Assembly: GCF_003946245.1 (NCBI RefSeq)
Contig: NZ_RHNN01000011.1
Location: forward strand, 39,915-103,914
From: Levilactobacillus cerevisiae
GTDB lineage: Bacteria; Bacillota; Bacilli; Lactobacillales; Lactobacillaceae
Length of the DNA: 64,000 nucleotides
Direction: 5' to 3'
The notes beneath the pieces were generated by a model. It did no database searches. It saw nothing but the letters and a program-made list of their open reading frames with translations, and had not been told where the DNA came from. Below are positions 41,293-49,346 of this stretch, one piece after another (the first letter of the stretch is position 1; every line of letters begins with the position of its first letter). The translations under genes and the position numbers were made by a program.

Positions 41293-41885
41293 AATTATTA
41301 GTGGCCCGGCACGGCGAAACGACACAGAATTTGGCGAAGAAATTTTACGGCGGACTGGACGTGCCCCTCGACGAAACTGGGCAGCAACAGGCCCAGCAGC
41401 TGGCGCAAAAATTAGCGGCCACGCCCATCACGGGGGTTATCCGCAGCGACTTACAGCGGGCGGCCCAGACGCTGGCACCGATTCAGGCTGGTCATCCGGC
41501 CTGTCGGGTCGTCGTCGATGCCGACCTGAACGAGAAGCGCTTCGGCAACTGGGAAAACTTGGATGCCGATGAAATTCAGGCCGCCGACCCCCTGAACTGG
41601 CAGCGCTGGCTAGATGCGCCACTGACGTTTGCCCCACCAACCGTGGAGGGCTTCCCGGCATTTCAAAAGCGTGTCAGCCGCGGCTTGTGGCAAACGCTAG
41701 ACCAGTTTGCGGCGACGGACACGGTGTTGTTGGTCGCCCACCTGGGAACGTTGCGGGTGATCTATCAAGAGCTAGTCGACCCAACCGCTGATTTCTGGGC
41801 GGTCCACTTCGACGCCGGTGCCTATAGCACGTACGACGTGGATCTGAAGGGGAAGACGGGCCGTTTGGTGGCGCTGAATGTGTGA
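41289..41885 (+). CDS. cobC: Alpha-ribazole phosphatase, histidine phosphatase family
   Basis: A 198-residue histidine phosphatase. LLVARHGETTQN (residues 3-14, phospho-accepting His in RHG) and VLLVAHLGTLRVI (second His) are intact. It dephosphorylates alpha-ribazole phosphate or cobalamin phosphate in the last steps of lower-loop assembly. The real start is the ATG at 41289 overlapping the cobS stop; a longer frame to 41064 only runs through cobS. A terminator closes the operon. Confidence 0.88.
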   Translation: MKLLVARHGETTQNLAKKFYGGLDVPLDETGQQQAQQLAQKLAATPITGVIRSDLQRAAQTLAPIQAGHPACRVVVDADLNEKRFGNWENLDADEIQAADPLNWQRWLDAPLTFAPPTVEGFPAFQKRVSRGLWQTLDQFAATDTVLLVAHLGTLRVIYQELVDPTADFWAVHFDAGAYSTYDVDLKGKTGRLVALNV

Positions 41886-41937
41886 AGTGAGTCGCTGAGA
41901 GGCGGCGCCAAAAGACAATTTAAAATGGTGATAAGTA

Positions 41938-41982
41938 AAGGTGCAGCTGTTATCTCGTGGGATAACGGCTGCACCTTTTTTG
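41938..41982 (+). terminator. Terminator of the alpha-ribazole operon
   Basis: AAAGGTGCAGCTGTTATC pairs with GATAACGGCTGCACCTTT (one G-T pair), followed by TTT. Confidence 0.9.
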
Positions 41983-42134
41983 TGCTGGATTTAGTGAAGG
42001 CTCTGACACCTGGCGTGACGTTTTGCCGTAAATTTAGGCCGAAACGCTGTGGGTAGGACGCCGGACAGCCTGGTGCCAGCGACACTTACCACCTGTTGAA
42101 ACTTAGAGCATTCGTGTAAGTGACCAGAGGCGAG

Positions 42135-42300
42135 TCAAGGTGCCCAGCTGTGTCGATGGCATTAGCTGAGTGATTTCCTCAGGTTAGGCCATGGGACGAC
42201 CTTGGAGACTCACGATTCTCAGTGAGGCTTCAAGGCGAGGCGGAAGACCGCTTCTCAGGCTGGAGCCGGGCCCCACAACAGGGCACCTTGAACTCGCCGC
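42135..42300 (+). repeat. Dispersed repeat R1, copy b
   Basis: Carries the same 12-mer (42145-42156) and 18-mer (42192-42209) as copy a at 12.4 kb, in the same order and spacing, plus CTTCAAGGCGAGGCGGAAG and the following CCGGGCCCC. The stretch 41995-42060 before it shares GAAACGCTGTGG and nearby bases with 53950-53985, possibly part of a longer mosaic element. Confidence 0.7.
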
Positions 42301-42322
42301 CGGGAACGGAATCCCCGACCGT

Positions 42323-42922
42323 CTAAGCTTTGAACAGTGGCAACAAGATCCGGTCGACCCACAATGCGATGGTGGCGGCGTCATAGGGCTCGTCGCTCAA
42401 GAGATTGGCCAGAAGCTGAATCGCGGGCTGGCGTTTAACCACCGTGGGAATCTCCGCCGCTGACAGGGGGATGTCTCCGCGTTCGTGGGCGCGGTCGAGA
42501 ATCCCCGTCAGATAGCGCTGGAGAAAGCTGTCGCTCAGTAAAAAGTCAGTCGTTTTAAACGTTAGGTGGGGCAGGTAGTCTTGGACCAGCGCCTTAACAT
42601 TCTCCCGTCCCGTTAGCTCGATGATGGGCAATGGAATGCTGAGCAGGGCAATCAGATCGTCCCGCAGACTACCCGTATTGGGTTCTTCGACCGTCATGGG
42701 ACTAACGTAATCGCCCTGGCTGAGAGCCCGTTTACCAGCGTCACTGATGACGGCCAGCTTGGTGTCCCAGCGACGATAAATGGCGTTCTTATTGGTGTGA
42801 GCGGCCGTGGCGATGTCGTCCATGGTGAGCTGGGCGTAGCCAATCGACTGCATCGACGTCCATGCGGCATCTAAGATTGCATTTTCAAGTTCCTTACCCC
42901 GCCGGCGATGATTTTTTTCCAA
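42323..42922 (-). CDS. TetR-family regulator of the adjacent MFS pump
   Basis: A 199-residue protein with an N-terminal TetR HTH (LTMDDIATAAHTNKNAIYRRW, about residues 32-52) and a TetR_C-like helical domain. It diverges from a DHA2 efflux gene; a GGTACT-GCG-AGTACC palindrome lies in the shared region. It would repress the pump until the drug-like ligand binds. The start has GGAGGG upstream on the minus strand. Confidence 0.85.
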   Translation of the reverse strand: MEKNHRRRGKELENAILDAAWTSMQSIGYAQLTMDDIATAAHTNKNAIYRRWDTKLAVISDAGKRALSQGDYVSPMTVEEPNTGSLRDDLIALLSIPLPIIELTGRENVKALVQDYLPHLTFKTTDFLLSDSFLQRYLTGILDRAHERGDIPLSAAEIPTVVKRQPAIQLLANLLSDEPYDAATIALWVDRILLPLFKA

Positions 42923-42938
42923 AATTTATGACCCTCCC

Positions 42939-42991
42939 TTGCAAATGACAAATAAAAGGTTTAGTATCTCTTCTTGGGTACTGCGAGTACC
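42939..42991 (+). promoter_or_regulatory. MFS pump promoter with TetR operator
   Basis: TTGCAA (42939-42944), a 17-bp spacer and TAGTAT (42962-42967). The palindrome GGTACT-GCG-AGTACC (42977-42991) covers the transcription start. Confidence 0.75.
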
Positions 42992-43010
42992 TTAAAAGGA
43001 GAGATAATCC

Positions 43011-44438
43011 ATGACGAAACAAGCTAAAATGAACCAAACCGGGCAACAGCCCAAGGTTTCGGTCACCCAGATGGCCTTGATTCTGGTCCTGGGCTTAATG
43101 GCCCCCATGCTCGACACAACCATGACGAACATTGGGCTTAACACCATTCTGAAAGATTTAGACGCAACTGTCAACACCGTTCAGTGGGTCACGACGGCTT
43201 ATGTGCTGGCTTTGGGATTGGCCGTCCCCCTGGCCGGTTGGTTGGTGAACCAGATGTCCGGCCGGTTATTAACGGAATTATCACTGATTGTGTTCCTGAT
43301 TGGCTCCGTGATGTCCGGGTTAGCCGACAGCCTCACGTTTCTGTTGATTGGCCGCATCATTCAGGGGGCCGCGGCCGGCATCATTGTGCCGCTGGTCACC
43401 ACGCTGGGTATTCGGGCCGCAGGGGGGCAGGGCCTGGGCCAGTTGATGTCTGTGGTGGGTTTACCGATCGTCTTCGCGCCCATCCTGGGACCGACGATTG
43501 GGGGCGCGCTGATTAAATTTCTAAATTGGCACTGGCTATTTTACATCAACATTCCCCTGGTCCTGATTGCGTTGATCCTCGACGTGGTCTTCCTGCCAGC
43601 GTTTGAACCGACAGCGGGGCAGCGCAAGCCGTTTGATTTCGTGGGCTTCCTCCTATTAGTGGGCCTGTTCTCCGGCCTGGTGATCGGCGTCACGAACTTC
43701 AGCACGGATGACGTGTTCGGCAAGTTTACCGTGCTCCTGCCAGTCTTCATCGGGCTGGACTGCCTGCTGGGCTACATCGTCTACGCGTTCAAGCAACCGA
43801 CGCGAGCGCTGGTTCCCCTGAAGCTGTTCCGCACGCCCAACTTTTCCGCGTCGACCGCGCTCCTGTTTCTCTCGGGCCTGCTGGTAAATGGGGCGATGTT
43901 TGCCCTGCCACTGTTCCTGCAAAATATCCGCGGCCTGAGCGTCATTGATACCGGGCTGTACCTGATTGCGTTGGGCGCCGGCATGCTGGTGACCCGGACG
44001 CAGGCAGGGAAACTGACCGACCAGTACGGGGCAAAATGGGTGGTAATCATCTCCCTGCTGTTTGCGGCCATCACCACGGTCCCCTTTGCCTACTTTGACA
44101 AGGGCACGCCGACCTGGTTGATTCTGGTCATGCTCTTCTTGATGGGCCTCAGCCGCAGTGGCATCACAATTCCGGTGATGTCTGACAGCTACACGGGCAT
44201 CGATCACGGCTTGATTGCTGAGGCGACGGTGGCCACCCGGATGGCGCAAAACATTGGGGGCTCGGTCGCAACGGCAGTCTTAGCGGCGGTCATTGCCAGT
44301 TATGAGGGCAATAACCTGGCGACCACGGCGATGCTGCACACGGCTTACTTTCACACGTTCATGTGGATCAGTATCGGCACCTTAGTGGGCGTGTTGCCAG
44401 CGTTCTTCTTGAGTTCCAAGAGTCAGGAGGCGGCTTAA
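43011..44438 (+). CDS. MFS multidrug exporter, DHA2/EmrB family
   Basis: A 475-residue, 14-helix facilitator. LMAPMLDTTMTNIGLNTI near residue 35 (motif D1-like), QWVTTAYVLALGLAVPLAGW and the GLPIVFAPILGPTIGGALI motif C near 155 identify an EmrB/QacA-type drug:proton antiporter. AAAGGAG precedes the ATG. It is followed after one base by a membrane-anchored accessory gene and is controlled by the divergent TetR protein. Confidence 0.9.
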   Translation: MTKQAKMNQTGQQPKVSVTQMALILVLGLMAPMLDTTMTNIGLNTILKDLDATVNTVQWVTTAYVLALGLAVPLAGWLVNQMSGRLLTELSLIVFLIGSVMSGLADSLTFLLIGRIIQGAAAGIIVPLVTTLGIRAAGGQGLGQLMSVVGLPIVFAPILGPTIGGALIKFLNWHWLFYINIPLVLIALILDVVFLPAFEPTAGQRKPFDFVGFLLLVGLFSGLVIGVTNFSTDDVFGKFTVLLPVFIGLDCLLGYIVYAFKQPTRALVPLKLFRTPNFSASTALLFLSGLLVNGAMFALPLFLQNIRGLSVIDTGLYLIALGAGMLVTRTQAGKLTDQYGAKWVVIISLLFAAITTVPFAYFDKGTPTWLILVMLFLMGLSRSGITIPVMSDSYTGIDHGLIAEATVATRMAQNIGGSVATAVLAAVIASYEGNNLATTAMLHTAYFHTFMWISIGTLVGVLPAFFLSSKSQEAA

Positions 44439-44439
44439 T

Positions 44440-45108
44440 ATGTTATTAGGCGTAATTGTGATTAGTGTCATCGCGGCTGGTTGGCTATTTATCAGCCGGC
44501 AAACGGCGTGGGCGGTTGTCCTGACGGTGGTGGTCATCTGCGGGCAAGGCGTGCTGTTGCTGGATTCGCAGCGCCATTACGGGACCACGGAGCGCGTGAC
44601 GACGCACCAGGTAGCGATTCGACCGGTCGGCAGTATTCGCGGCAATCACGTGCTGATTACCAAGGCGATTAAGGAAGGCAAGACGACCTATACCGCCTAC
44701 GCCAGCCAACGGGAAAACGGCAAGACGGCGGTGGTGGTGAATAAGCAGAAACGCGTCCGGGTCACGTTTAACGCGACGAAGGCCGTGCGAGCAACGCAAG
44801 ATGACCGCTACGTCTACACGAACCAGTGGGCCAAGTGGCTCTTCACCGGTGTGACCAATGCGGGACAGTTGAAGCAACAGACGGTCGTTTACCGTCTGAC
44901 GCCGAGCTGGCACGTGTTGACCAAGGCCGCTGTCAAACGGGTAGAGGCGACCCTCCAACGGAAAGCGACTCAACGACAGGCACAGGCTTACGCAACCCAA
45001 TACGTTGCCCGGCGACTCAAGCAAGACCCCCAGGCAAAGACGACCCAACTGAAACAGCAGGCGCTGCAGGTATTTGTGGGCCGGGTGATGGACCGGACGG
45101 CAGAGTAG
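44440..45108 (+). CDS. Membrane-anchored accessory protein (DUF4811-like)
   Basis: A 222-residue protein with two N-terminal hydrophobic segments (LLGVIVISVIAAGWLFIS and VVLTVVVICGQGVLLL) and a basic extracellular domain (ITKAIKEGKTTYTAYAS, VYTNQWAKWLFTGVTN). Proteins of this kind regularly sit behind DHA2 pumps in lactobacilli; the role is unknown, possibly an adaptor. It starts one base after the pump stop, with AGGAGG upstream. Confidence 0.75.
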   Translation: MLLGVIVISVIAAGWLFISRQTAWAVVLTVVVICGQGVLLLDSQRHYGTTERVTTHQVAIRPVGSIRGNHVLITKAIKEGKTTYTAYASQRENGKTAVVVNKQKRVRVTFNATKAVRATQDDRYVYTNQWAKWLFTGVTNAGQLKQQTVVYRLTPSWHVLTKAAVKRVEATLQRKATQRQAQAYATQYVARRLKQDPQAKTTQLKQQALQVFVGRVMDRTAE

Positions 45109-45110
45109 AA

Positions 45111-45126
45111 TGTTTCATGTGAAACA
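45111..45126. other. parS-like 16-bp palindrome, copy 1
   Basis: TGTTTCATGTGAAACA is a palindrome except for the central CATG context and differs by one base from the firmicute ParB site TGTTTCACGTGAAACA. It directly follows a stop codon. An identical 16-mer occurs at 59429-59444. Confidence 0.6.
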
Positions 45127-45163
45127 ATGGTGGGTAACCAGCAAGTTGGCTGGTTAAGGTAAA

Positions 45164-45219
45164 CAGAAAAGCAGTGGCTCAGTCGTTCCTAAGTCGGAAC
45201 CGCTGGGTCACTGCTTTTT
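45164..45219. terminator. Bidirectional terminator between convergent genes
   Basis: AAAGCAGTG and CACTGCTTT form the base of a long interrupted hairpin that also includes GTTCC/GGAAC, with T and A tracts on its flanks. Confidence 0.8.
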
Positions 45220-45226
45220 GTCATTA

Positions 45227-46384
45227 TCAATCCATACGCTTGTCAGCCGCCGACAACGCCCTACTCAACCGCAGGCCCGTCGCAATCGTCAAGAGGACCA
45301 AGCCGGTCAGCACCGCCAGTACCGGCAACCAGCTGGTGAAGTGGTCATGGAGACGACCCAACACGACGGGGCCCACTGCGGCTAACAAATAACCCAGTGA
45401 TTGGGCCACGGCGGACCGGTTGGCGATGACCGTTACGTGGTGACTGCTGGTCGCAATGAGGTTGAGGGCCAACGTGAAAATGAGTGAGCTCGTGAACCCC
45501 AACAGACCGGCGGCGAGCCACCAACCAAGGCCGGACCACAGGAGTGCGCTCCCGCCCAGTAGGTAAGCGCCCAAGAGTCCCCACAACAGGCGGCGTTGGT
45601 TCGTCACCCGGGTGAGAACTAACGCCGCGGGGATGCCGACGAGTTGAAAGATGGCTAACAAATTTCCCGCCAGCGTGGTGGATGCACCGCGGGCCTGGAA
45701 GATGGTGGGGAGCCAGGTGGTGAGGCTGTAGAAAATCAGCGATTGAAGGCCCATGAACAGGGTGAGCCGGCGGGCAGTCGTGTCGTGGCGCAACGTTGCC
45801 CAGAGGCTGGTCGACTGACTGGTCGCTGCGGCCTGTTGGGGAAAGCTCCCCCGGGGTAAGCGAAACAGGGCCAGTAGCGTCAACACGGCGGGCAGACTGA
45901 ACAGCCGGAATACCAGTTGCCAGCCCCATAAATTGGCCAAGGGGATGGCGACGGCGGTTCCCAGCGCCGCAAGCACGTTCATGGTGACGGCGTAGGTGCT
46001 GGTCAGTTTGGTCACGCCGGTCGTCGTGGTCTGGGCAATCATGGTCGGCACCAAAACATTTAGGACGGCGACGGCTAGGCCAATGAAAATGGTCCCGCCA
46101 AGTAGGGTAACGGTATTTATAGGTCGCACCAGGTTCGCAACGAGTAAGAGGCCGTTAGTGCCCCAGAGTAGCGGTATCACGCCCAGTGTCCGAATCAGCC
46201 GGGGCGTGACGATGGCCCCCAACGAGAAGCACAAGAGTGGCAGGGTGACCAGTAGCGCGGTGAGGCCGCTGTCGACGTGAAAGGCCCGTTGAATGGCGGA
46301 AAACAGCGGGGTGACGGCGGTGATTGCCAGCCGCAGGTTCATGGCGGTGATGAGAATGATGGTGATTTTCGTATTTTTTTGCAT
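45227..46384 (-). CDS. MFS transporter, CynX/NimT type
   Basis: A 385-residue, 12-helix facilitator. NLRLAITAVTPLFSAIQRAF at the N-terminus is characteristic of CynX/NimT (cyanate or 2-nitroimidazole) transporters. The start at 46384 has AAGGAG ten bases upstream; an in-frame upstream ATG at 46438 lacks a site. Single-gene unit. The substrate is unknown. Confidence 0.82.
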   Translation of the reverse strand: MQKNTKITIILITAMNLRLAITAVTPLFSAIQRAFHVDSGLTALLVTLPLLCFSLGAIVTPRLIRTLGVIPLLWGTNGLLLVANLVRPINTVTLLGGTIFIGLAVAVLNVLVPTMIAQTTTTGVTKLTSTYAVTMNVLAALGTAVAIPLANLWGWQLVFRLFSLPAVLTLLALFRLPRGSFPQQAAATSQSTSLWATLRHDTTARRLTLFMGLQSLIFYSLTTWLPTIFQARGASTTLAGNLLAIFQLVGIPAALVLTRVTNQRRLLWGLLGAYLLGGSALLWSGLGWWLAAGLLGFTSSLIFTLALNLIATSSHHVTVIANRSAVAQSLGYLLAAVGPVVLGRLHDHFTSWLPVLAVLTGLVLLTIATGLRLSRALSAADKRMD

Positions 46385-46595
46385 TAAAAAAGCACTCCTT
46401 AGGCTATTCCAGCCCAGTAGAAGTGCTACCAGTAACATGACGGGCCGCGACCCGCTTTCGGAAGTTTTGTTGGAACTTAGTATACCGGAAGCTGGCGGAA
46501 AAGGGAAGCGGAAAATGAAGGGATGCTAGAAGTTGGGGAGAAAATTCAAGTTGAAGTTGTGGGGGATTGGGCAGGCCACATGGTATACTGAACGC

Positions 46596-46715
46596 AACAA
46601 AAGCGAAGGTGTTGTAGCGCCTTCGCCCAAGGTGTAGAAATCGCGGGTTCCGATCGACAGTTTATAAAACGAACAAAAATCGTCCTAACTCGTCAAAGTT
46701 TAGAGGACGATTTTT
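46596..46715 (+). ncRNA. Candidate antitoxin small RNA
   Basis: An extended -10 (TGGTATACT, 46581-46589) predicts a start near 46596. The roughly 120-nt transcript has a hairpin GCGAAGGTG-TTGTAG-CGCCTTCGC (46603-46626) and ends at a 12-bp terminator. It encodes no obvious peptide. It converges on the small membrane-protein gene below and would share its terminator, the arrangement seen in Fst-type (par) type I toxin-antitoxin loci. Confidence 0.5.
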
Positions 46716-46720
46716 ATTTG
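46675..46720. terminator. Shared bidirectional terminator
   Basis: AAAAATCGTCCT (46675-46686) and AGGACGATTTTT (46704-46715) form a perfect 12-bp stem with U tracts for both directions. It lies at the 3' ends of the small RNA and of the minus-strand small ORF. Confidence 0.85.
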
Positions 46721-46869
46721 TCCGGGTGGGTAAATCTGCGCCACGTCTTTTGTAACTTAGCGCTAGCCAGAACGAGTTTCGTCAATCGGTGCACCAGTAA
46801 TGTGCAGAGCGATATTAAAACTACGCTAAAAATGACTAGGTTAAGTAACGTGACAGCTATCCAAGACAA
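46714..46869 (-). CDS. Small membrane protein, candidate type I toxin
   Basis: A 51-residue protein starting at TTG with a near-perfect AAAGGAGG five bases upstream. One hydrophobic helix (AVTLLNLVIFSVVLISLCTL, residues 5-24) is followed by a basic tail ending RRFTHPDK. Size, single membrane helix and charged C-terminus fit Fst/Ldr-like pore-forming toxins, although no sequence family is recognised. Its stop codon lies in the shared terminator, opposite a convergent small RNA. It could also be a harmless small membrane protein. Confidence 0.55.
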   Translation of the reverse strand: MSWIAVTLLNLVIFSVVLISLCTLLVHRLTKLVLASAKLQKTWRRFTHPDK

Positions 46870-46935
46870 GGCATCCTCCTTTCGTTTGGTATGGTGAAGT
46901 AAGAGTGCGTCAGAAGGCGGTTAGTTGGCGATCAT

Positions 46936-47035
46936 TAACGGGATAGCCGAATAATCCTGGGCTTGGATTGTTTGGTTATCCCTGTTAAGCGGAACCAACT
47001 GTCTTCTGACACACGTTTCCACAAGATAAAATTGG
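46936..47035 (+). repeat. Hairpin repeat R2, copy a
   Basis: A stretch of about 100 bp, homologous to 57606-57705 in reverse orientation. Its core is the hairpin GATAGCC...GGTTATC (46942-46980) with a 19-mer ATAATCCTGGGCTTGGATT identical in both copies; the flank TTAAGCGGANCCANCTG and CACGTTTCNACAA are also shared. It lies just upstream of the candidate type I toxin. Confidence 0.75.
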
Positions 47036-47470
47036 TGATACAACGATGTTGGGACTGTATGTCATAAGCTCCAGTCCCTTACAATTAGATTTGCCGGTCG
47101 CCATTAACTTCTCTACGAGATTCAGTGTAACAGAGTTGGGACGGATAACCGTCTGAAATGTCTTGCTATTAATAATTAAATAGTTCACCATGATTTAACT
47201 ATTAATTATCCGCTTATTGTTCATTGATCGATAAAAATTGCTCTTAAACAAGAGTAAACATGAATTTGACTGGTACACAAAAATGGATAGTTCGTTAACT
47301 GTTGGATTCACAAAAGGTGGGCAACGTTTAATTAGTGGATTCAAAACCAGTATGGACTCAAGACGGGCAGCTCGTTTATAGGGGAAAAGGTTGTAATACA
47401 CAACTATCCTTGAAAATTAACATCAGCGTAATATGCATTACGTTATAATAGGTGAAAGGAGTGAACGACT
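47036..47470. other. AT-rich intergenic stretch
   Basis: Minus-strand frames of 68 codons occur here but lack ribosome binding sites and coherent protein character. Near the end, CGTAAT-ATGC-ATTACG (47428-47443) is a dyad next to a TATAAT (47444-47449) that probably serves the secreted-protein gene at 47471. Confidence 0.45.
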
Positions 47471-48244
47471 ATGAAATCTCTTATAAAGAAGTTAGCATTA
47501 ACAGGACTTGCAGTAGCCGGGTTGTTCTCGTTAACGACTGCCATTCAAGTTACGGCATCCGCAGCAACAATTAAGACGTCTTACACGGCGTTAAAAAAGA
47601 AATCAGCGACGTTAACGACAAATGGTAAGTATGCAATGTACACAAAGCCAGGCACAATCAAAGGTGCAAAGTTAGTTGCTTCGAAGGCGAAGATGAAAAA
47701 TTTTGGCACATTCACTAAAACTGATTTAGCCAACGTTAATAGCAATTCGGCAGTTAAGTACAGAGGATCTGCGTATTATCTTTACGCTTATGGCTATAAG
47801 GTTACAAATACAGGCTCGGTTTACTACCGGGTTGTTACGATGAATGGCAAGTATCGTGGGTATGTATATGGTGGTAAGTCGATTGGTAAGTTCGCTGGTG
47901 GCGTAAAAAAAGCTACTACTAGTGTGACGGCTACGATTCCAACTGACCTTGCGGGGAGCGTAGGTATTGAAACTGCAGGTGTTCTCTGGAATGTTCCGCC
48001 ATACACAAAATACCCGACTAAGACATTGGGGAAAATGACGGCAATGAATTCAACGACGATTCCACACCTTGCTAAGTTTAAGATTACTGCCGCGGTAATG
48101 CGAAATCGTGAAAAGGACATCTATTATCACTTAGTGTCTACAGACAATTATAAACTGGATGGGTGGGTTTCTAGGCAATCTGTTTCTGACTATGATGATA
48201 TTTTATCCAATTGGGGTGTAACTTCAAGTACCACTACTAACTAA
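47471..48244 (+). CDS. Secreted surface protein with SLAP-like domain
   Basis: A 257-residue protein with a signal peptide (MKSLIKKLALTGLAVAGLF, cleavage near ASA-AT) and two modules. The first (about residues 40-150: YAMYTKPGTIKGAKLV..., YYRVVTMNGKYRGYVYGGK) is the module common in Lactobacillus surface-layer-associated proteins; the second (GVLWNVPPYTKYPTKTLG...DGWVSRQSV) is SH3/GW-like and comparable with the protein at 27115. Probably wall-associated. AAAGGAG lies eight bases before the ATG. Lower GC than core genes. Confidence 0.75.
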   Translation: MKSLIKKLALTGLAVAGLFSLTTAIQVTASAATIKTSYTALKKKSATLTTNGKYAMYTKPGTIKGAKLVASKAKMKNFGTFTKTDLANVNSNSAVKYRGSAYYLYAYGYKVTNTGSVYYRVVTMNGKYRGYVYGGKSIGKFAGGVKKATTSVTATIPTDLAGSVGIETAGVLWNVPPYTKYPTKTLGKMTAMNSTTIPHLAKFKITAAVMRNREKDIYYHLVSTDNYKLDGWVSRQSVSDYDDILSNWGVTSSTTTN

Positions 48245-48311
48245 GCAATAGGTTGCACACTTTTAATTGATTGATTGACATCTCCTGAAAATTAAATTGT
48301 GATTTGACAGT

Positions 48312-48346
48312 AAAAGCGCCCGACGTATCTGTTGGACGCTTTTGCT
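48312..48346 (+). terminator. Terminator after the surface protein gene
   Basis: AAAAGCG pairs with CGCTTTT in a stem with further CC/GG and AC/GT pairs and a T-rich end. Confidence 0.65.
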
Positions 48347-48377
48347 ACCTCAAATAAAAACCAATCATTCCCAGCTT

Positions 48378-48599
48378 CTAACCCAAAGGTCCCCGAAACA
48401 AAGCCAATCCCGGGTTTTCCTTGAACTCGCGGTACTTGGCTACGTACGCTTTCAAAGAAGCCTCATCGACCGTTAAATTCTGTTGCTGCAAACTGCCGGT
48501 ACCGCTGACTCGGCCGTCTGCCAACAGGCGCGCCAATGACGCCGGCGTGTGGGCTAAGCCGTTTTCTGCTAATAGCTTTAAGGCTGATTCACAATCCAT
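48378..48599 (-). CDS. Small hypothetical protein
   Basis: A 73-residue protein beginning MDCESALKLLAENGLAH, with a helix-rich HTH-like pattern (TPASLARLLADGRVSGTGSL, about residues 18-37) followed by a polar C-terminal helix. AAAGGGGTGG precedes the start. It could be a small DNA-binding protein, but the similarity is only suggestive. Convergent with the surface-protein gene. Confidence 0.5.
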   Translation of the reverse strand: MDCESALKLLAENGLAHTPASLARLLADGRVSGTGSLQQQNLTVDEASLKAYVAKYREFKENPGLALFRGPLG

Positions 48600-48680
48600 T
48601 GTTCCGCCACCCCTTTACCTCAAGCGTAACCCTCCGCCGTGAAAATACAAGCGTTGACGGGGGCGATTCTTTCGGATTTC

Positions 48681-48791
48681 ATGGGCGACGGCACAGTGGA
48701 CCTTATTGGACAAGATCAGCAGTACTGTCAGCATAGTGTGGCGGAGTGTACAATCAGTGGCTACAAAAAGGCAATCATTAAAGAATATTGA
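48681..48791 (+). CDS. Short ORF, possible gene remnant
   Basis: A 36-codon frame (MGDGTVDLIGQDQQYCQHSV at the start, ending IIKEY) with a protein-like composition, open for 13 further codons upstream. No ribosome binding site is seen. The rest of 48600-48960 shows no gene. Confidence 0.22.
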   Translation: MGDGTVDLIGQDQQYCQHSVAECTISGYKKAIIKEY

Positions 48792-48963
48792 GTAGGCAAC
48801 GACCTATTTAAAATAACGGTCGAAATGGTTGTTTTCAGGTCGATACCGGATAGAGTTGAGTTAACGAAGCTGATTTTGAGCAACAGAACTCCAAATTATT
48901 CATCTACAAAAACAAGGTAATCAGTAATTCACAGGTAAATAAAAATGTTGTGAAGCTAAGATG

Positions 48964-48991
48964 TTGCTTCTTAATACCGATATGGTATAAT
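48964..48991 (+). promoter_or_regulatory. higBA promoter and operator
   Basis: TTGCTT (48964-48969), a 16-bp spacer and TATAAT (48986-48991). The inverted repeat ATACC-GATAT-GGTAT (48974-48988) overlaps the -10, as expected for antitoxin autoregulation. Confidence 0.75.
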
Positions 48992-49009
48992 GCTTCCAGA
49001 GGTGAAAGA

Positions 49010-49333
49010 ATGGAATATGTTGCTGAGAACCACAAGCTTACTAAGATTTTGAGTGATCCTCGACTACTGGTTAAAAATTTTGGCCGTGACCGAGCTAAAA
49101 GAATTCAAGCACGGCTTGATGAGTTTGATGCTGCGAGCAATTTACAGCAGATTCCATCTGATCCACCACCGCGATGTCACCGATTACATGGTAATTTAGA
49201 AGGTGATTTTGCTGTTGATATCAGTAAAAATTTTCGAATTGTGTTTGAGGGCTACGACAAAAGTGATCAGCTTTCCGTTGAAAAGTCAGAAATCGTCACG
49301 GTTCAAATTCTACAGATTGAAGACTATCATTAA
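49010..49333 (+). CDS. higB: HigB/RelE-type toxin
   Basis: A 107-residue RelE-superfamily protein. The helix KNFGRDRAKRIQARLDEFDAA and the strand segment GDFAVDISKNFRIVFEGYD (about residues 64-82, with the basic and aromatic positions of RelE-fold ribonucleases) are characteristic. HigB toxins cut mRNA on the ribosome. The toxin precedes the antitoxin, the order diagnostic for HigBA. AGAGGTGA precedes the start at 49010. Confidence 0.82.
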   Translation: MEYVAENHKLTKILSDPRLLVKNFGRDRAKRIQARLDEFDAASNLQQIPSDPPPRCHRLHGNLEGDFAVDISKNFRIVFEGYDKSDQLSVEKSEIVTVQILQIEDYH

Positions 49334-49346
49334 GGAGTTGAGGACT

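Noticed and set aside
42191..42463. 90-codon frame resembling a minus-strand frame near 12.4 kb (both begin MGRPWR)
   Set aside because: Similarity follows the DNA repeat R1 rather than the protein, and most of the rest of the frame is antisense to the TetR gene.
46640..46665. GGGTTCCGATC resembling a tRNA T-arm
   Set aside because: No acceptor, D or anticodon arms can be built around it; it fits better inside the small-RNA candidate.
46985..47401. Two 68-codon minus-strand frames
   Set aside because: No ribosome binding sites, one overlaps repeat R2, and the composition is not protein-like.
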